Shown here: in pieces, positions 37,357 to 46,210 of the stretch
Layout: each line of letters opens with the position of its first letter
Numbering within the stretch: the first letter of the stretch is position 1
DNA from: Rhizobium sp. N324
GTDB taxonomy: Bacteria; Pseudomonadota; Alphaproteobacteria; Rhizobiales; Rhizobiaceae
Length of the DNA: 64,000 nt
NCBI RefSeq assembly: GCF_001664485.1
Contig: NZ_CP013630.1
Coordinates: 4,507,501-4,571,500 of the forward strand
Reading direction: 5' to 3'
Translations under genes and position numbers: made by a program
Notes under the pieces: model-generated
What the model was told of the DNA's origin: nothing
What the model saw: only the letters and a program-made list of their open reading frames with translations
The model's database searches: none

Positions 37357-37916
37357 GGGTTCGGTTCTGGATCCAAACGAAGTTATGGCTGTTTTGCTCA
37401 GCCTTTTGCACTGCTTATCATGACTGCTACATGAACGGAGCCCGTTTCTTCGAAGATCGATGAAGCCGGGATAAATGACGCTTGGGCCAAGCGATGCGAA
37501 CGGGCTAAGCCCCGATCCAGGGCGCGGCCCGACGGGTGATCAAGATCATCGATACCCTCTCCGCGAAAGCCATGTCGAAAATTGGACACCATCGCGATAA
37601 TTCAAGTCAAGAGGCATGAGCCGCGCGCCCGCCGAGCTTGGGAAATTCGTGAACGCCAAAATGCCGGCCCCTGATTCCGGCAATGCAAACGCTCTTGGAT
37701 TTGGGAAAAGACGCGCGATCCCGAACGGATGACATCACCGGTTCGAAAACGGCGACATGCAGACACAAGATCGGACATGCACCGCGCGAAGACGTGCGAT
37801 TCAGTCGCGCATGATGAAATGAAGAAGGACAGAAGAACGAAGAGGGGATCGGACGCCGATCAACCAGGCGAAAATCGCCGCAACGCCGGCATTGGCCGGC
37901 GTCTAACATTTGCCGA
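37357..37916. other. Gene-poor region upstream of ndvB
   Basis: About 560 bp without a gene I can support; it should contain the ndvB promoter. The inverted repeat ACGCCGGC-ATTG-GCCGGCGT (37883-37902) lies just past the small membrane-protein gene and probably terminates it. An 88-codon plus-strand frame at 37729 has biased, low-complexity composition and no family features. Confidence 0.5.
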
Positions 37917-38081
37917 TCAGCCGACGACGCCGCAAACCATGGCCACGACGAACAGGAATGCCGCCGTGAAGATTGCGCCATGCACCGCCATTTGAAGCCT
38001 GTGGCGCGTGGTGATCGGCTTCTTTGTCGCTGCGGAACCGTACTGGTTCACGTGAGCATGCGAAATACCCAGATCTGCCAT
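37917..38081 (-). CDS. Small membrane protein, unknown function
   Basis: A 54-residue frame from ATG 38081: MADLGISHAHVNQYGSAATK, then a basic stretch and one membrane helix (MAVHGAIFTAAFLFVVAMVCGVVG) to the stop. GGAGG lies 9 bases upstream of the ATG, and a hairpin follows the gene. N-in single-pass topology with a soluble 30-residue head is likely. I recognise no family. The strong ribosome-binding site makes it a credible gene. Confidence 0.72.
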   Translation of the reverse strand: MADLGISHAHVNQYGSAATKKPITTRHRLQMAVHGAIFTAAFLFVVAMVCGVVG

Positions 38082-38206
38082 ATGTCGCCTCCGTTGTTTT
38101 TAAGCGGCCGGTTGTGCGGCTCGCGGTGATATTGTTATTTTCTCTATCAAGTAGGTAGAGATAAATTTCCGTCCAGAGCGAACGAAAGAGAAAATTCAAC
38201 CAGCCC

Positions 38207-38264
38207 TTTTAGCAGCCTGTCTTTTTAGCAGTCCGCATTTAGCAGCCCGCATTTTAGCAGACTG
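38207..38264. repeat. Short tandem repeat, four units containing TTTAGCAG
   Basis: Four units of 14-16 bp (TTTTAGCAGCCTGTC, TTTTTAGCAGTCCGCA, TTTAGCAGCCCGCA, TTTTAGCAGACTGTG) lie in a row. The rightmost unit includes the stop codon of the small gene at 38254, so the array looks like repeated duplication of that gene's 3' end. Confidence 0.75.
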
Positions 38265-38442
38265 TGCGCCATGCCCAGATCCACGAACGCTCGACGGCGT
38301 CTTCGCTCTGAGACGGGTTGGCGGGGACCTCGATCAGCCGACGATCCTTTTCCGTAGGAATGGAGACCGAAGCCTGGTCCCGGCGATCGGCTTTCACAGG
38401 AGGATCGAGGTAGCCCATGGTCATCCCACCAAGAAAGAACAT
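38254..38442 (-). CDS. Small soluble protein, unknown function
   Basis: A 62-residue frame beginning MFFLGGMTMGYLDPPVKADR and ending ERSWIWAWRTVC. GGAGG lies 10 bases upstream of ATG 38442. Composition is normal, with no membrane helix apart from a weak hydrophobic start. Unrecognised; possibly rhizobia-specific. Tandem repeats begin exactly at its stop codon. Confidence 0.55.
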   Translation of the reverse strand: MFFLGGMTMGYLDPPVKADRRDQASVSIPTEKDRRLIEVPANPSQSEDAVERSWIWAWRTVC

Positions 38443-38604
38443 GTCTCAACCTCCATCGATCACGAAAGCTAACAATCGTTAACAGGATCATGACAGAAGC
38501 GGGGCAGCTGTCAATAGTCTAGTTGAATGGTCGTCTTTTAGGGAAGTCTTATCCTTAACACCGCCGCCGGTCTTTTCTTTTCAAGGAGTTGAAAAGATTG
38601 CCCT

Positions 38605-39354
38605 TCAGGCTTTGACGAACCCCTTGCTCGCAATCATCAAATTTCTCGTGTAGTCTTGATGAACCGCACCGCTTGCCAGATCTTTCGAACTCAAGCGTTC
38701 GACGACGGCGCCGTTGCGCATCACCGCCAGCCTTTCGCACATATGGGTGATGACGCCGAGATCATGGCTCACCATCACGAAGGTGAGTTTGCGGTCGCGC
38801 CGGATCTGCTCCAACAGGTTCAACACCTCGGCCTGCACCGAGGCATCGAGCGCCGAGGTCGGCTCGTCGAGCAGCAGGATCGACGGTTCGACGATCAGCG
38901 CCCGGGCGATCGCCACGCGCTGCCGCTGGCCGCCGGAGAGCTGGTGCGGATAGCGGAAGCGGAAGCCGTTGCCGAGACCGACTTCGTCGAGCGCGCGGGC
39001 GATGCGGATCTCGCCGTCGCCAATGCCGTGAATCACCAGCGGCTCGAGCAGCAGCCGGTCGATCGTCTGGCGCGGATGCAGCGAACCATAGGGGTCCTGG
39101 AAGACCATTTGCACGCGCCGATAGAAGATTTTGCTGCGTTTCGACCCCTTCAGCGCTTCGCCATCGATCCGGATCGCACCGCCGCTGATCGGCGCCAGCC
39201 CGGCCACGGCCCTGAGCAATGTCGATTTTCCGGAGCCGGATTCACCGACGAGGCCGAAAGATTCGCCGCCTTCGACCGCGATGCTGACATCCTTCAGCGC
39301 ATGAAATTGATCATAGACGACGCTGAGATCGTCAATTTCAAGGGCTGCGCTCAT
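38605..39354 (-). CDS. Peptide ABC transporter ATP-binding protein (DppF/OppF type)
   Basis: A 249-residue ATPase starting MSAALEIDDLSVVYDQFHAL. Walker A GESGSGKSTLL, Q-loop VFQDPYGSLHPRQ, signature LSGGQRQRVAIARAL, Walker B ILLLDEPTSALD and switch MVSHDLGVI are present. The ATG overlaps the stop of the preceding ATPase gene by four bases. It is slightly short, lacking the extended C-terminal zinc/oligopeptide tail of many OppF proteins. Last gene of the peptide-uptake operon. Confidence 0.93.
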   Translation of the reverse strand: MSAALEIDDLSVVYDQFHALKDVSIAVEGGESFGLVGESGSGKSTLLRAVAGLAPISGGAIRIDGEALKGSKRSKIFYRRVQMVFQDPYGSLHPRQTIDRLLLEPLVIHGIGDGEIRIARALDEVGLGNGFRFRYPHQLSGGQRQRVAIARALIVEPSILLLDEPTSALDASVQAEVLNLLEQIRRDRKLTFVMVSHDLGVITHMCERLAVMRNGAVVERLSSKDLASGAVHQDYTRNLMIASKGFVKA

Positions 39355-40184
39355 GCCGCCCACTCCGGCCTGCGGTCGAGCACCGGCAGCGGATGGCGGT
39401 TCTGGCCGATCTCGGGCATGCAGTTCAGCAAGCCTTGCGTATAGGGATGCTGCGCATGTCTGAGATCGGCGGCCGCGAGCTCCTCGACGATCTTTCCGGC
39501 ATACATGACGATGACCCGATCGCAGAAGGACGAGACCAGCCTGAGATCATGGGAAACGAAGATCAGCCCCATGCCGCGCTCCGCCACCAGCCTGTCCATG
39601 ATTCTGAGCACATCGAGCTGCACCGTCACGTCGAGCGCCGAGGTCGGCTCGTCGGCAATCAGCAGCTCCGGCCCGGCAATCAGCATCATGGCGATCATCG
39701 CGCGCTGCCCCATGCCGCCCGAAACCTCATGCGGATGCAGGTCGAAGACCCGTTTCGGATCGCGGATCTGCACCGCCTCCAGCATGGCGAGTGCGCGCTC
39801 GCGCGCCTCCGCCTTGCCGACCTTCTCATGCGTGCGCAAGGTTTCGCAGATCTGTCGGCCGATCGTCATGACAGGATCGAGCGAATATTTCGGGTCCTGC
39901 AGGATCATGGCGATGCGTTTGCCGCGCAGTCTGCGCCTTTCGCCGGCGGAGGCCTTGATGAGGTCGATGCCGTTGAAGTCGAGCCGGTCGGCCGTGACGA
40001 TGCCGTGTTTCGGCGTCAGCCCCATGATCGCCCGGCCGGTCTGCGATTTGCCGGAGCCGGATTCGCCGACGATGCCGAGCCTTTCCTTGCCGAGCGTGAA
40101 GGAGACGCCGCGCACGGCCTCGATCACCCCGGTGCGCGTGGGATAGCTGACTTTGAGCTTTTCGACCGTCAGAAGTGTCGTCAC
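39351..40184 (-). CDS. Peptide ABC transporter ATP-binding protein (DppD/OppD type)
   Basis: A 277-residue ATPase from GTG 40184 (VTTLLTVEKLKVSYPTRTGV). Walker A GESGSGKSQTGRAIMG, Q-loop ILQDPKYSLDP, signature VSGGMGQRAMIAMML, Walker B LLIADEPTSALDVT and switch FVSHDLRLVSS identify it. The C-terminal YTQGLLNCMPEIG is typical of DppD/OppD. The GTG start overlaps the stop of the upstream permease by four bases (GTGA). The open frame further upstream merely overlaps the permease in another frame. Forms a heterodimer with the following ATPase. Confidence 0.93.
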   Translation of the reverse strand: MTTLLTVEKLKVSYPTRTGVIEAVRGVSFTLGKERLGIVGESGSGKSQTGRAIMGLTPKHGIVTADRLDFNGIDLIKASAGERRRLRGKRIAMILQDPKYSLDPVMTIGRQICETLRTHEKVGKAEARERALAMLEAVQIRDPKRVFDLHPHEVSGGMGQRAMIAMMLIAGPELLIADEPTSALDVTVQLDVLRIMDRLVAERGMGLIFVSHDLRLVSSFCDRVIVMYAGKIVEELAAADLRHAQHPYTQGLLNCMPEIGQNRHPLPVLDRRPEWAA

Positions 40185-41116
40185 TGGCCTGCCTCCTTCG
40201 GATCGAGCGCATCGCGCAGACCGTCGCCGAGCAGATTGAAACCGAGGCTGACGATGAGGATGGCGATGCCGGGCATCGCCGCGACCCACCATTGATCGAG
40301 AATGAAACGCCGTCCCGAGGCAATCATCGCCCCCCATTCCGGCAGCGGCGGCTGCGCTCCGAGGCCAAGGAAACCGAGACCGGCCGCCGTCAGGATGATG
40401 CCGGCCATATCGAGCGTCACGCGCACGATCAGCGAGGAGATGCAGAGCGGCATGACATGGCGCAGGATGATGCGGAACGGCGAGGCGCCCATCAGCTTCA
40501 CCGCCGAGATATAGTCGGAGCGCCGGACCGTCAGCGTCTCGGCGCGGGCGATGCGGGCATAGGGCGGCCAGGAGGTGATGGCGATGGCGATGATCGCGTT
40601 CTGAATGCCGGGACCGAGCGCGGCGACGAAGGCGAGCGCCAGCACCAGCTTCGGAAAGGCAAGGAAGATATCGGTGATGCGCATCAGCGTCGCGTCCACC
40701 CAACCTCCGGCATAACCGGAGACCGTGCCGACGATCAGCCCGATCGGCGCCGAGATGACGGCGACGAGCACGATGACGAACAGCGTCAACCGCGATCCGT
40801 AGATCAGCCGCGAATAGATGTCGCGGCCCTGGTCGTCGGTGCCGAGCAGGAACCCATCCGTCCCCGGCGGCAGCAGCCGGGCGTTGCGCAGATCGCCGAC
40901 GACGGGATTATGGGTGGCGATCACATCGGCAAAGACGGCGACGAAAAGCAGCGCGACGATGATCAGCAGGCCGACGACGGCGAGCCGGTTGGCGGTGAAC
41001 TGCCGCCAGGTGACATAGGCGCGGCCGAGACGGGCCTGCAGGCGCGATTGCGGCCGGTCGGACAGCAGCCATTCGCGGCGGCTCATCACAGGAGCTGGGC
41101 TGGCGGGAGCGGTCAT
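40181..41116 (-). CDS. Peptide ABC transporter permease (DppC type)
   Basis: A 311-residue permease from ATG 41116 (MTAPASPAPVMSRREW). It has the DppC/OppC N-terminal cytoplasmic tail, a first membrane helix (LAVVGLLIIVALLFVAVFADVIA), the periplasmic loop HLLGTDDQGRD-like segment (FLLGTDDQGRDIYSRLIYGSR) and the EAA loop SAVKLMGASPFRIILRHVMP. The start overlaps the stop of the DppB-type gene by four bases. Together they form the membrane channel. Confidence 0.93.
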   Translation of the reverse strand: MTAPASPAPVMSRREWLLSDRPQSRLQARLGRAYVTWRQFTANRLAVVGLLIIVALLFVAVFADVIATHNPVVGDLRNARLLPPGTDGFLLGTDDQGRDIYSRLIYGSRLTLFVIVLVAVISAPIGLIVGTVSGYAGGWVDATLMRITDIFLAFPKLVLALAFVAALGPGIQNAIIAIAITSWPPYARIARAETLTVRRSDYISAVKLMGASPFRIILRHVMPLCISSLIVRVTLDMAGIILTAAGLGFLGLGAQPPLPEWGAMIASGRRFILDQWWVAAMPGIAILIVSLGFNLLGDGLRDALDPKEAGQ

Positions 41117-42180
41117 CGGTTTCGCGTCCTCGGGTCGAGCGTCCGGTAGAGAAGATCGGACAGAAGGTTGATGCCGATGAAAACGGTGCCGATGACGATG
41201 GTGCCGCCGAGCACGGCGTTCATATCGGCGTTCTGCAGCGAATTGGTGATGTAGAGCCCGATGCCCGGCCAGGAAAAGACGGTCTCGGTCAGCACCGATC
41301 CTTCGAGCAGGCCGGCATAGGAAAGCGCGATCACGGTGACCAGCGGCACGGCGGCATTGCGCAGCGCATGGCCCCAGATCACCCGCGTTTCCGAAAGCCC
41401 TTTGGCGCGCGCGGCGACGATATATTCCTGGGAAAGCTCGTTCAGCATGAAGCTGCGGGTCATGCGGCTGATATAGGCGAGCGAGAAATAGCCGAGCAGC
41501 GATGCCGGCAGGATGATGTGGCGGAAGACGTCGTAGAAGACGTCCCATTGCCCCTGCCAGGCGCTGTCCAGCAGATAGAGGCCGGTGATCGGCGTGAACG
41601 TATATTCGAAAACGATGTCGATGCGGCCGGGAAAAGCCACCCAGCGCAGCTGCGCATAGAAGATGACCAGTGAAATCAGCGCCAGCCAGAAGATCGGCAC
41701 CGAGTAGCCGACCAAGCCGACGACGCGCACCACCTGGTCGGCGATGCTGCCGCGGCGCACGGCGGCGAGAACGCCGAGCGGCACGCCGACGAAAGCGCCG
41801 ATCAGCGTTCCGAGCGTCGCGAGCTCGATGGTTGCCGGCAGGACACGGCGGATATCGACCATGACGGGATTGGTCGTCAGCACCGAATTGCCGAAATCGC
41901 CGGACAATATGCCTTTGATATAGATGTAGAACTGCTGATAGAGCGGCAGATTGAAGCCCATTTCCTGGCGCACCCGCTCGACGACGTGGCTGGGCGCGCG
42001 GTCGCCGAGAATGGCGAGCACGGGATCGATCGGCACGACGCGGCCGATGAAGAAGGTGACGGCCAGGAGACCGAGATAGGTGGTGACGGCGGCAAACAGG
42101 AACCGCCCGGCAGCCTTTGCGAAGGCCCCGGCACGGCCCTTGCGGGGCCGCGCCTCCTGTGTTGTTTCGACGGTGCTCAA
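41113..42180 (-). CDS. Peptide ABC transporter permease (DppB type)
   Basis: A 355-residue permease with six membrane segments. The N-terminal helix (FLFAAVTTYLGLLAVTFFIGRVVPIDP), the segment GFNLPLYQQFYIYIKGILSGDFGNSV and the EAA loop YIVAARAKGLSETRVIWGHALRNAAVPLV are those of DppB/OppB. An unusual insertion in the central region (FPGRIDIVFEYTFTPITGLYLLDSAWQGQWDVFYDVF) resembles permeases of microcin/peptide-type subgroups. It follows the binding-protein gene after 18 bp. Confidence 0.93.
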   Translation of the reverse strand: MSTVETTQEARPRKGRAGAFAKAAGRFLFAAVTTYLGLLAVTFFIGRVVPIDPVLAILGDRAPSHVVERVRQEMGFNLPLYQQFYIYIKGILSGDFGNSVLTTNPVMVDIRRVLPATIELATLGTLIGAFVGVPLGVLAAVRRGSIADQVVRVVGLVGYSVPIFWLALISLVIFYAQLRWVAFPGRIDIVFEYTFTPITGLYLLDSAWQGQWDVFYDVFRHIILPASLLGYFSLAYISRMTRSFMLNELSQEYIVAARAKGLSETRVIWGHALRNAAVPLVTVIALSYAGLLEGSVLTETVFSWPGIGLYITNSLQNADMNAVLGGTIVIGTVFIGINLLSDLLYRTLDPRTRNR

Positions 42181-42198
42181 GCGACCAATCCTGCCGGA

Positions 42199-43842
42199 CT
42201 ATTCCTTGGCGATCGGACCGACGAAATTGGTGTCGAAGCTCGGACCCAGCTTGAAGTCCTTCAGGTTCTTGCGGTAGCCGGCCACTTCGGTCTGCTGGAA
42301 GATGAAGACGAAGGGGCTATTGGCCAGATATTTCTTCTGGATATCCTGATAGATGGCGGCGCGTTTGGCGGCGTCGCGTTCCAGCAGTGCGGCCTTGGCC
42401 TGTTTGTCGAGTTCCGGCGCTTCCCAGGTGTTGCGCCATGCGAGCGTCTTCACCGTACCGGCATCGGAATTGTCGGGATTGCCGGTAAAAGTATCGGCAT
42501 TGGAATTCGGGTCGAAATAATCCGAACCCCACTGGCCGATATACATGTCGTGAGTGCGGGCGCGGTACTTGGTCAGCGTCTGCTTGCCGTCGCCCGGAAT
42601 GATTTCCATCTTCACCCCGGCCTGCGCCAGCGTCTGCTGCATGGATTCGGCGATCCCGGTCACCGGCTGCGTGTTGCGCACATCCATGGTGATCGAGAAA
42701 CCGTCGGGCACGCCGGCCTTGGCGAGCAGTTCCTTGGCCTTGGCGACATCGAGCTTGTAGGGATTTTCGTCGAGCGCGCCGAGCTGGCCCTTAGGCAGGA
42801 AGGTCTGGTGGATTTCGCCGATCCCCTTGATCAAGGTCGCGCCGATCGCATCATAGTCGACAAGGTATTTGAAGGCTTCCTGGACCTCGGGCTTCTTCAG
42901 GTTCTCGTTCTTGTTGTTGAGGCTGACATAATAGATCGTGCCCTTCGGCGCGCTCGTCGTCGCCAGATCGGCATTTTTGGAAACGGCGTCGATGTCGCCA
43001 GGTTCGAGGTTGCGGGCAATATCGATATCGCCGGCTTCGAGCGCCAGCCGCTGGGCAGCACTTTCCTTCATATAGCGGTAGATGACGCGGTTGAGCTTCG
43101 CCTTGTCGCCGTAATAATTGTCGTTGCGCTCGAGAACGACGACTTCGTTTGCCCGCCATTCACGCAGCTTAAAGGCGCCGGAGCCGGCATAGCCTGTTTT
43201 CAGCCACTCATTGCCGAAATCATTGTCGTATTTGTGCTCGGCATCCGGTGTCACCGCCTTCACATGCTCCATCACCAGCTTCTTGTCGACGACGGAGGCA
43301 ACCGTTGCCGTCAGGCAGTTGAGCACGAAGCTCGGGGCATAGGCCTTATCGACGGTGAAGACAAAGGTATTGGCATCGGCGGCCTTGGCTTTTTCGGTAA
43401 TATTGTCGCCGGTCAGGCCGAATTGGGTAAGGATGAAGGCCGGGCTCTTGTCGAGCTTGACGGCGCGCTCGAACGACCAGGCGACGTCTTCGGCGGTGAT
43501 CGGATTGCCGGAGGCGAATTTCATCCCCGATTTCAGCTTGAACGTATAGGTCAGACCGTCATCGGAAACGCTCCAGCTCTCGGCCAGATCACCCTTCACC
43601 TTCGATGTATCGTCCATGTCTAGACGGACGAGCAGGCTGTAGCTGTTGCTGGTGATTTCGGCGGTCGAAAGCTCGAACGCCTCGCCCGGATCCATCGTGA
43701 TGATGTCGTCGATGGCGAACCCTTCGACCAGCGTATCCTTGGGTGTTTCGGCAAAGGCGGCGGGTGCCGCCATCATCAGCAGCGAGAGAGCGGCGCCTGC
43801 GGAAAGCAGGCGGAAATTGCGGCTGAGCTTGGTGATCATCAT
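42199..43842 (-). CDS. Peptide ABC transporter substrate-binding protein
   Basis: A 547-residue family-5 solute-binding protein. Signal peptide MMITKLSRNFRLLSAGAALSLLMMAAPAAFA; the mature protein starts ETPKDTLVEGFAIDDIITMDPG. The conserved SBP_bac_5 segment around LAESWSVSDDGLTYTFKLKSGMKFASGNPITAEDVAWSFERAV is clear. I start at ATG 43842, with AGGGGA about 9 bases upstream. The ligand is probably a di- or oligopeptide; the dipeptidase gene directly upstream suggests a dipeptide-like substrate. Confidence 0.93.
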   Translation of the reverse strand: MMITKLSRNFRLLSAGAALSLLMMAAPAAFAETPKDTLVEGFAIDDIITMDPGEAFELSTAEITSNSYSLLVRLDMDDTSKVKGDLAESWSVSDDGLTYTFKLKSGMKFASGNPITAEDVAWSFERAVKLDKSPAFILTQFGLTGDNITEKAKAADANTFVFTVDKAYAPSFVLNCLTATVASVVDKKLVMEHVKAVTPDAEHKYDNDFGNEWLKTGYAGSGAFKLREWRANEVVVLERNDNYYGDKAKLNRVIYRYMKESAAQRLALEAGDIDIARNLEPGDIDAVSKNADLATTSAPKGTIYYVSLNNKNENLKKPEVQEAFKYLVDYDAIGATLIKGIGEIHQTFLPKGQLGALDENPYKLDVAKAKELLAKAGVPDGFSITMDVRNTQPVTGIAESMQQTLAQAGVKMEIIPGDGKQTLTKYRARTHDMYIGQWGSDYFDPNSNADTFTGNPDNSDAGTVKTLAWRNTWEAPELDKQAKAALLERDAAKRAAIYQDIQKKYLANSPFVFIFQQTEVAGYRKNLKDFKLGPSFDTNFVGPIAKE

Positions 43843-43942
43843 GGTCTGTTCCCCTGTTCTTGATTGATTACGAAGCGTTTTGTCGGTCATGCCCCATTAA
43901 AACTATTGTCCATTCGCAGCACGTCCAGAGGCGCACAGCGCT

Positions 43943-45001
43943 TTAGGCGCGGTCCTCCCGCCAAGCTTGTGCCAGAATGCGAAGCCAATTTTCACGGGCA
44001 AGTTTCGTGAGATCGGCCTCACCATAACCAACCTCCCGGAGAGCGGCAATCAGCTTCTGATTGCCGCTGGCATCGCCGATTTCCTCCGGAATGGTGGCCC
44101 CGTCGAAGTCCGATCCGAGGCCCACACAGTCGATGCCGATGCGGTTCACCAGATAGTCGATATGGCGGATCATGTCGGCAAGCGGCGTGTCGCTGTCCGA
44201 GCGGCCGTCGGGACGCAGCATGGCGGTGGCATAATTGATGCCGACGAGCCCGCGGCTTTCGCGGATCGCATCGAGCTGCCTGTCCGTCAGGTTGCGCGCG
44301 ACCGGCGTCAATGCGTGGGCATTGGAATGGCTGGAGACCAGCGGCTGGTCGGTCGTCTTCGCCACGTCCCAGAAGCCCTTTTCGGTGATATGGGCAAGGT
44401 CGACCACGACGCCGAGACGATTGCATTCCTTGACCAGCTCGAAACCGGCATCGGTGAGGCCGGGCGCCGTGTCCGGCGACATCGGGAAGGCGAAGGGCAC
44501 GCCGTAGCCGAAGACATTGTGCCGGCTCCAGACCGGCCCGAGCGACCGCAGTCCGGCTGCATAGAACACCTCGAGCGCCGCAAGATCGGCGCCGATCGCC
44601 TCGCAGCCTTCCATATGCAGGACGGCGGCAAAAATGTTGTCGGCCATGGCGCCGCGGATATCTTTTACCGTCCGGCAGAGCCGCCAGGCGCCGGCCTGGT
44701 CGAGCCGCAGCGCGATCGCCGCCATTTCAGTGGCAATGGCAAGGGAAGACAGCGGATCGAGAGGGGCCGCCATCGGCGTGACATAGCGGCCGTCGGCATC
44801 CGGATCGGCAAAGACCAGATCGCCCGAGGGAATGTAGATGGCACAGAGACCGCCGGAAAGACCGCCTTCTCTCGCCCGGCGCGCATCGATATGGCCGAGC
44901 GTCGTGCCGTTTGCGAATTCCGCGATCGGGTCACTGCCGTCTTTTGAATGTGTCCAGAGTCGAAGGAGAACGTCGTTGTGACCGTCAAATACGAATTGCA
45001 T
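43943..45001 (-). CDS. Membrane dipeptidase family M19 (renal dipeptidase-like)
   Basis: A 352-residue zinc dipeptidase. Zinc-site motifs are visible: FDGHNDVLLRLW (His and Asp near residue 7-9), the bridging Glu in VLHMEGCEAIG, and SHSNAHAL and GLGSDFDGATIP in the C-terminal half. The start is ATG 45001 (MQFVFDGHND), with GGAAG upstream; a longer open frame is not family-like. First gene of a six-gene unit with a full peptide ABC importer, so imported dipeptides, perhaps with D-residues, are likely cleaved by it. The link is inferred. Confidence 0.92.
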   Translation of the reverse strand: MQFVFDGHNDVLLRLWTHSKDGSDPIAEFANGTTLGHIDARRAREGGLSGGLCAIYIPSGDLVFADPDADGRYVTPMAAPLDPLSSLAIATEMAAIALRLDQAGAWRLCRTVKDIRGAMADNIFAAVLHMEGCEAIGADLAALEVFYAAGLRSLGPVWSRHNVFGYGVPFAFPMSPDTAPGLTDAGFELVKECNRLGVVVDLAHITEKGFWDVAKTTDQPLVSSHSNAHALTPVARNLTDRQLDAIRESRGLVGINYATAMLRPDGRSDSDTPLADMIRHIDYLVNRIGIDCVGLGSDFDGATIPEEIGDASGNQKLIAALREVGYGEADLTKLARENWLRILAQAWREDRA

Positions 45002-45102
45002 CTGTCTTCCTGCGCTGCCCGAGCGGGAAGACCAGAATAGAAAAGCTGGCGGAATTCGCCACCTCTTTTTTATAAATTCCGTCGTCACGCTCTAAAAACG
45101 GA

Positions 45103-45121
45103 ACGGGGGCCGAAGCCCCCG
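45103..45121 (-). terminator. Terminator of the sugar ABC operon
   Basis: CGGGGGC-CGAA-GCCCCCG (7-bp G/C stem) followed on the minus strand by GTTCCGTTTTT, 30 bp past the permease stop. Confidence 0.8.
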
Positions 45122-45150
45122 CAAAAACCATCGGATCGCACAATCTGAGA

Positions 45151-46176
45151 TCAGTGCTTGCGGCGCTTCTTCTGCCGGTAGACGTCGATGACCACAGCCG
45201 CGACGATGATGAGACCTTTGACGATCTCCTGGTAATAGGCGTCGATCCTGAGGAAGGTGAAGCCCGAAGTCATGACCCCGAGGATGATGGTGCCGATGAC
45301 GGTGCCGGTGATGCGCCCGACGCCGCCGGTGAGCGAAGTGCCGCCGATGACGGTCGCGGCGATCGCATCGAGTTCATAGCCGACGCCCATGCTGGCCTGC
45401 GCGGTTTCGGCGCGGGCCGCCGTGACGATGCCGGCGAGACCCGCCAGCAATCCGGCGATCACATAGACCTTGACGAGATGCGCCTCGATGTTGATGCCGG
45501 AAACACGGGCCGCCTGCGGGTTGGCGCCGATGGCATAGGTGAACTTGCCATAACGGGTGTAGCGCAGCGCAATGTGAAAGATCAGCGCAACGACCAGGAA
45601 GACGACGACCGGCCACGCCTTGGTGCCGATGAAGTGAAACTGCTCGGTGATCCCGGAAACCGGCTGTCCCTTCGTATACCACTTCGCGACACCGCGGGCC
45701 GAAACGAACATGCCGAGCGTTGCAATGAACGGCGGGATTTTCGTGTAGGCGATGAGCGCGCCGTTCGCGAGACCGGCGGCCGCCCCGATTAGCAGCCCGA
45801 TCATGATCGGCACGAAAGCCGGCAGGTCGGTCAGCGACGGAAAGACCGCCCGTCCCCAGGTCGACGATTGGGCGAAGCTCGTGGCGATCATCGCCGTCAT
45901 GCCGACGACCGAGCCGGACGACAGGTCGATACCCCCGGTGATGATGACCTGGGTGACGCCGACGGCGATGATGCCGATGACGGAGACCTGCAGGATCATG
46001 ATCGTCAGGCGCTGCGAATTCATCAGGAAGCTTTGGCCGATGAACATCCAGCCGAGCGCTTCATAGATGAGCGCGATGCCGACGAGCACGAGGAAAATGC
46101 TGAGCTCGGTCGGCAAACGCCGCCGCCTTTGCCGGGTTGCGAGCGGAGCCGCGCCCTCTGCTGCCTTGGTACTCAT
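45151..46176 (-). CDS. Sugar ABC transporter permease (ribose/inositol class)
   Basis: A 341-residue permease of the RbsC/AraH family with 8-10 membrane segments. The motifs VTQVIITGGIDLSSGSVVGMTAMIA (about 78-102), LIAYTKIPPFIATLGMFVSARG and the C-terminal YELDAIAATVIGGTSLTGGVGRITGT are characteristic. It is the last gene of the operon: binding protein, ATPase, permease. The family and its companion binding protein point to a cyclitol or pentose substrate. Confidence 0.92.
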   Translation of the reverse strand: MSTKAAEGAAPLATRQRRRRLPTELSIFLVLVGIALIYEALGWMFIGQSFLMNSQRLTIMILQVSVIGIIAVGVTQVIITGGIDLSSGSVVGMTAMIATSFAQSSTWGRAVFPSLTDLPAFVPIMIGLLIGAAAGLANGALIAYTKIPPFIATLGMFVSARGVAKWYTKGQPVSGITEQFHFIGTKAWPVVVFLVVALIFHIALRYTRYGKFTYAIGANPQAARVSGINIEAHLVKVYVIAGLLAGLAGIVTAARAETAQASMGVGYELDAIAATVIGGTSLTGGVGRITGTVIGTIILGVMTSGFTFLRIDAYYQEIVKGLIIVAAVVIDVYRQKKRRKH

Positions 46177-46210
46177 GTCAAACCTCCCTTGGGCGATGAC
46201 GGACGGCGCA

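Noticed and set aside
37729..37995. 88-codon plus-strand ORF upstream of ndvB
   Set aside because: Charged low-complexity product, no ribosome-binding site; it overlaps the better supported small membrane-protein gene on the other strand.
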